A stretch of DNA of 64,000 nt from Rhynchopus euleeides (Eukaryota; Euglenozoa; Diplonemea; Diplonemida; Diplonemidae), in assembly GCA_963210315.1 (NCBI GenBank), contig OY723277.1:1674001-1738000 (forward strand), in the 5' to 3' direction. Shown one piece after another: positions 61,621 through 64,000 of this stretch. How positions within the stretch are numbered: the stretch's first letter is position 1; every line of letters starts with the position of its first letter. A program made the translations under genes and the position numbers. The notes beneath the pieces are model-generated. The model worked only from the letters and a program-made list of their open reading frames with translations. It was not told where the DNA came from and did no database searches.

Positions 61621-62067
61621 GAGACTTGTTGCGGGCGAGATGTCGGAGAAGGAGCCCATCTCAGATTGGTTTTTGTTGTTATCATCCCCTCCCTCTCCCT
61701 GTTTTGGGCAGCGTGATGCAGACGGGGCCTGCACCCGAGCGGGTTCTCTGGTGTACATGCCTTACAAGTGATTCTGGACGCAATCCTTCGGCCTCTATTC
61801 CGGCCGCAGTGTGGAATGCCTGTATTGTGATGAAACGTGGTTGGGTAAGCTGGGGAGGGACGATCTGGGGGAAGTGCCCTTGGGGCTTCACCAGGCCTGT
61901 GTGCGTTGGCTCAGTGTGTGGAGCGGTGCCCTTTTGTTTTTGTTTGTCCTCTCCCCCTCGCATCTTTCTGGGTGAGGAGGTCGTTCATTTTCTCCAGTCT
62001 TTATCTGGGACGGCCGCCCACCGTTGGCTACACCACTTTTGATGTGGTCATAAATACGACTCTACAA

Positions 62068-62085
62068 CCTGCTGGGCGTTCAGCA
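62068..62085 (+). repeat. 18-bp target duplication, middle copy
   Basis: Exact repeat of 60913-60930, lying between elements A and B, in the same frame as element B's ORF. Confidence 0.9.
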
Positions 62086-62163
62086 GGGGGCCAAGTAACG
62101 TCACCTCCACGGGGTGGCCCCCGGGCAACGCGTCGCCTCGAAACGACGACGCGGCCAACGACG
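62086..62163 (+). ncRNA. HDV-like self-cleaving ribozyme of element B
   Basis: P1 GGGGGCC/GGCCCCC (62086-62092 with 62116-62122) is a perfect 7-bp helix. P2 is CGTC/GACG (62099-62102 with 62160-62163). P3 is ACC/GGT (62103-62105 with 62113-62115) with CC in the loop for P1.1. GGGCAAC at 62123-62129 matches the canonical segment. P4 is GCGTCG/CGACGC (62130-62135 with 62147-62152). J4/2 reads GGCCAA. The order matches the double-pseudoknot topology of HDV and R2 ribozymes, with cleavage predicted just before 62086. Only P1 character and GGGCAAC are shared closely with ribozyme A. Confidence 0.85.
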
Positions 62164-62222
62164 ACGCGACGGAGCGGCCGCGAGGCCGATACGACGAGGT
62201 GTCCCGGTACGACCGGGTGGGG

Positions 62223-64000
62223 ATGCGGAGTTGGTGGGTGGAGGTGCCGCGGTTGCATAGACCGCGGATGACGAGGCGGGAGCGGCGAGCGTTGCGCCGT
62301 AAGTGGAAGTGGGTGCCGACGGCACGGGAGGACGGGCGGGCAGCGCACGCGGGCCCAGGGGTGTTGGAGACGATGGGGGTGATGGCGGATCTCTTCGGAG
62401 GTGTCCTCGGGGAGAGGGAAGAGCCGGCGACGAGGGCGGCGGAGAAGACGCGGGGTGCAGAGCGCGAATGGGTGTGGGGAGCTGGGGGCGAATCTCTGAG
62501 CACGGATGTTGAATCGCTGACGGTTGACTTCGACGGCGCATACAGGATGGGTGAACAGCAAGGTGGTGCGGGAGTCCACTTCTCGGGGGAGAAGGGGGGA
62601 GAGACGATGCAGGTGAGCACGGGGGTCGTGAGTAGCATGGTTACGACCGGAACGGTCACATGCAACACGGCGGAGTACGCCGGAGCGATACTGGCGCTGA
62701 AAGTGGTGACCCAGGCCTTGAGCGAGGGGCAACTGGGTAGCCTCAAGAAGCTGCTGGTGAGGGGGGACAACATGCTCGTCATTGAGCAGGTCCGCGGGAC
62801 GTGGAAGACCAGGGCCGCGGGCTTGCCAGGGCTGCTGGCGGAGGTGCATGCGCTGGTGAGGACGCTGGAGGGGCACGGGGTGCGGGTCTCGTGGCAGCAC
62901 ATCGCTGCGGAGGAGAACGGTGCGGCGGACGCCCTCGCGAAAGCGGCACGGGACGCGGCGGTGCACCCGGTGATGACGCAGGGGCCGACAGGAAGTGTGT
63001 CGAAGGGGGAGCAGGGCAAAGGGAGACGAGGTGCCGCGACGGGGACCCTGAAGGGGTTGTTGGCGGACTGGGACCTGGAGGTGAAGGAGGCAGGGGGGAA
63101 GGGCGACTGCATGTTCCGTGCAGTGTCCTACGCGGTGCACGGCGACGCGGGGGCGCACGAGTCGCTGCGGATGCTGACGGCGGAAGAGCTGAAAACATCC
63201 TCCAAGGTGTACAGGGGCTTCTTCGCGGAGGGGGACGGCGCAACGGCAGCGGACTGGGAGGAGTATGTGCGCAGCATGGCGTCGCCTGGCACATGGGGAG
63301 ATCACGTCGCTCTGTTGGCACTGGTGAACCAGCTGGGGCGGACGGTGATCGTGTTTGCGCGGAGCGCAACAGGAACCCTGACGGCCACGCTGGTGTACCC
63401 GGGGTGGCAGGACGGGGAGGGCGACAAGAGGGGGTTCTTGAAGGGGTCGGCTCAGCCACCACTGGCTCTGGCCTATGATGGCCAACACTACAAGGCTGTG
63501 GTCGGGCAGAGGGAGAGGGTGGAGGACGCAGCATCGGCAGCCGATCACAGGGTGCTGCGGCCGGTCGCGGGGGTGCCGAAGACGGCAGGGGAGGCGGTGG
63601 CAGCGGAGGGGAAGGACGCGAAGCAGCAGCAGAGCCACCCACACGGCCAGCTGATCGCGGAGCAGTGGGCGCAGGCCGTGCTGGGGAGGGAGCAGGTGAT
63701 CGCGGCCAGGGCGGAGGGCCGGGATGTGGAGGGCGTGGTGGTCGGCACGGAGGTCGAGGCCACGCGCTGGAATGCGATGCGGCTGACGGTGGTGATGCTA
63801 CGTCGGCCGGGGCTGGTGCAGTCGGTCCAATATCGGGCGTTAGTGCGGGACGAGGAGACGCAGGAGGTGCGGGAACGCGCGATCTGGGTGACGCGGAAGG
63901 ATGGCCTACCGATCGGTCCGAGACCCCCTACGGCGACGGAACTCCCGCAGCGGGGGGAGGAAGTAACTGTGGTGGCGACACTGATGGTGGAGGCGACGGC
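62223..64000 (+). CDS. RNase H - OTU protease polyprotein of element B (5' part)
   Basis: The frame is open from 62043; the first in-frame ATG is 62223, giving at least 592 residues, truncated by the window end. A basic N-terminus is followed by RNase H of the RVT_3-like type with all acidic residues: Asp104 (Phe-Asp-Gly-Ala), Glu151 (Thr-Ala-Glu-Tyr), Asp182 (Gly-Asp-Asn) and Asp236 (Ala-Asp-Ala-Leu-Ala), with His226. Then comes an OTU-like cysteine protease fold: Gly-Asp-Cys296-Met-Phe-Arg-Ala, Trp-Gly-Asp-His...Leu, and His422-Tyr. The usual Asp two residues before the Gly of the Cys box appears as Lys. The region after residue ~480 is not recognised. Start codon choice is uncertain; re-initiation or translation within the ribozyme region is possible. 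Confidence 0.8.
   Translation, partial: MRSWWVEVPRLHRPRMTRRERRALRRKWKWVPTAREDGRAAHAGPGVLETMGVMADLFGGVLGEREEPATRAAEKTRGAEREWVWGAGGESLSTDVESLTVDFDGAYRMGEQQGGAGVHFSGEKGGETMQVSTGVVSSMVTTGTVTCNTAEYAGAILALKVVTQALSEGQLGSLKKLLVRGDNMLVIEQVRGTWKTRAAGLPGLLAEVHALVRTLEGHGVRVSWQHIAAEENGAADALAKAARDAAVHPVMTQGPTGSVSKGEQGKGRRGAATGTLKGLLADWDLEVKEAGGKGDCMFRAVSYAVHGDAGAHESLRMLTAEELKTSSKVYRGFFAEGDGATAADWEEYVRSMASPGTWGDHVALLALVNQLGRTVIVFARSATGTLTATLVYPGWQDGEGDKRGFLKGSAQPPLALAYDGQHYKAVVGQRERVEDAASAADHRVLRPVAGVPKTAGEAVAAEGKDAKQQQSHPHGQLIAEQWAQAVLGREQVIAARAEGRDVEGVVVGTEVEATRWNAMRLTVVMLRRPGLVQSVQYRALVRDEETQEVRERAIWVTRKDGLPIGPRPPTATELPQRGEEVTVVATLMVEAT

Larger units (their letters stand above)
60931..62067 (+). mobile_element. 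Retroelement A: non-autonomous, 5' HDV-like ribozyme
   Basis: An 1137-bp insert between the 18-bp duplications. It starts exactly with the first base of an HDV-like ribozyme fold, holds six ~100-bp tandem repeats and a ~440-bp unique 3' part, and ends ...ACGACTCTACAA without a long A-tail. No protein domain is visible, so it is probably a SINE-like or NAR-like passenger of a non-LTR element. HDV-like ribozymes at the 5' end of non-LTR elements (R2, L1Tc) free the RNA 5' end precisely (family knowledge). Confidence 0.75.
62086..64000 (+). mobile_element. Retroelement B: ribozyme, RNase H and OTU ORF (5' part)
   Basis: Starts at the ribozyme directly after the 18-bp target sequence and runs past the window end. 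The ORF is open from the ribozyme onward. RNase H and an OTU-like protease fold are present; reverse transcriptase and endonuclease are expected downstream. RNase H placed N-terminal to the other domains is unusual for a non-LTR element. An OTU-like domain together with RNase H has, to my knowledge, been described for the algal Dualen/RandI group. Confidence 0.7.

Noticed and set aside
62068..62085. Second Cys-Trp-Ala-Phe-Ser coding stretch as another protease gene
   Set aside because: Only 18 bp match; no Gln-Cys-Gly-Ser precedes and a ribozyme follows. It is the target duplication.
62028..63644. 538-aa minus-strand ORF
   Set aside because: It is the antisense of the RNase H/OTU frame, Arg/Pro/His-rich without domains; the plus frame has complete catalytic motifs.
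1..64000. tRNA, rRNA and spliced-leader RNA genes
   Set aside because: I scanned for tRNA B-box-like and rRNA-like stretches and found no convincing cloverleaf or conserved core; a covariance search would be needed to exclude them.
1..64000. Bacterial or phage origin
   Set aside because: No operons or ribosome-binding sites; an intron, retroelements, minisatellites and a secretory cathepsin point to a eukaryotic nucleus.

Overview
The window reads as nuclear DNA of a microbial eukaryote. It is GC-rich and loosely packed, with many homopolymer, microsatellite and minisatellite tracts. One gene has a 428-nt GT-AG intron. Most host-type genes are single-exon, lie on the + strand and are preceded by a polypyrimidine/AG acceptor, which would suit trans-splicing. 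Two element types point towards Euglenozoa: a retroelement with tyrosine recombinase upstream of reverse transcriptase (as in trypanosomatid VIPER), and non-LTR elements that begin with an HDV-like ribozyme (as in L1Tc). With the conventional intron and high GC, a diplonemid-like organism is a reasonable guess, but it is inference; dinoflagellates, chromerids or other algae are not excluded.

Layout. 1-6.3 kb: inverted-repeat elements, one encoding a zinc-knuckle protein, plus palindromic satellites and short dispersed repeats. 6.8-9.8 kb: a terminal-inverted-repeat (TIR) transposon with a basic-tailed ORF and an uncharacterised 288-aa ORF, itself interrupted by a 661-bp hAT-type MITE. An intact, oppositely oriented, uninterrupted copy lies at 43.5-45.8 kb. 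10-16.5 kb: non-coding repeats. 16.5-20.8 kb: a tyrosine-recombinase/RT/RNase H retroelement with inverted termini. 20.8-23.2 kb: a large foldback, an ATACATGTAT satellite and a MITE. 23.7-26.3 kb: a secreted 892-aa protein of unknown family. 27-34 kb: a tandem cluster of four-transmembrane (4TM) proteins (one broken, three near-identical, one divergent, one 3' relic). 34.9-36.8 kb: a zinc-finger protein followed by a 90-bp coding-compatible repeat array. 38-41 kb: adjacent TIR elements and an AACCGGTT satellite. 47.3-50.9 kb: a hAT transposase gene within long imperfect inverted repeats. 53-56.8 kb: two more divergent 4TM genes. 56.8-59 kb: two hAT-like non-autonomous elements. 60-64 kb: a cathepsin L-like gene cut exactly at its active-site codons by two tandem retroelements.

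How it fits together. The host content is mainly membrane or secretory: seven 4TM loci sharing a G-x-G...D..G..W...C motif, a secreted glycoprotein and a lysosomal-type cysteine protease. The rest is a dense nested set of mobile elements. Two themes stand out. First, two retroelements with 5' HDV-like ribozymes occupy the same target, flanked by an 18-bp duplication of the Cys-Trp-Ala-Phe-Ser codons, and the second encodes RNase H plus an OTU protease fold. Second, at least ten unrelated short palindromic 'words' are each amplified into local satellites, usually inside or at the ends of inverted-repeat elements.
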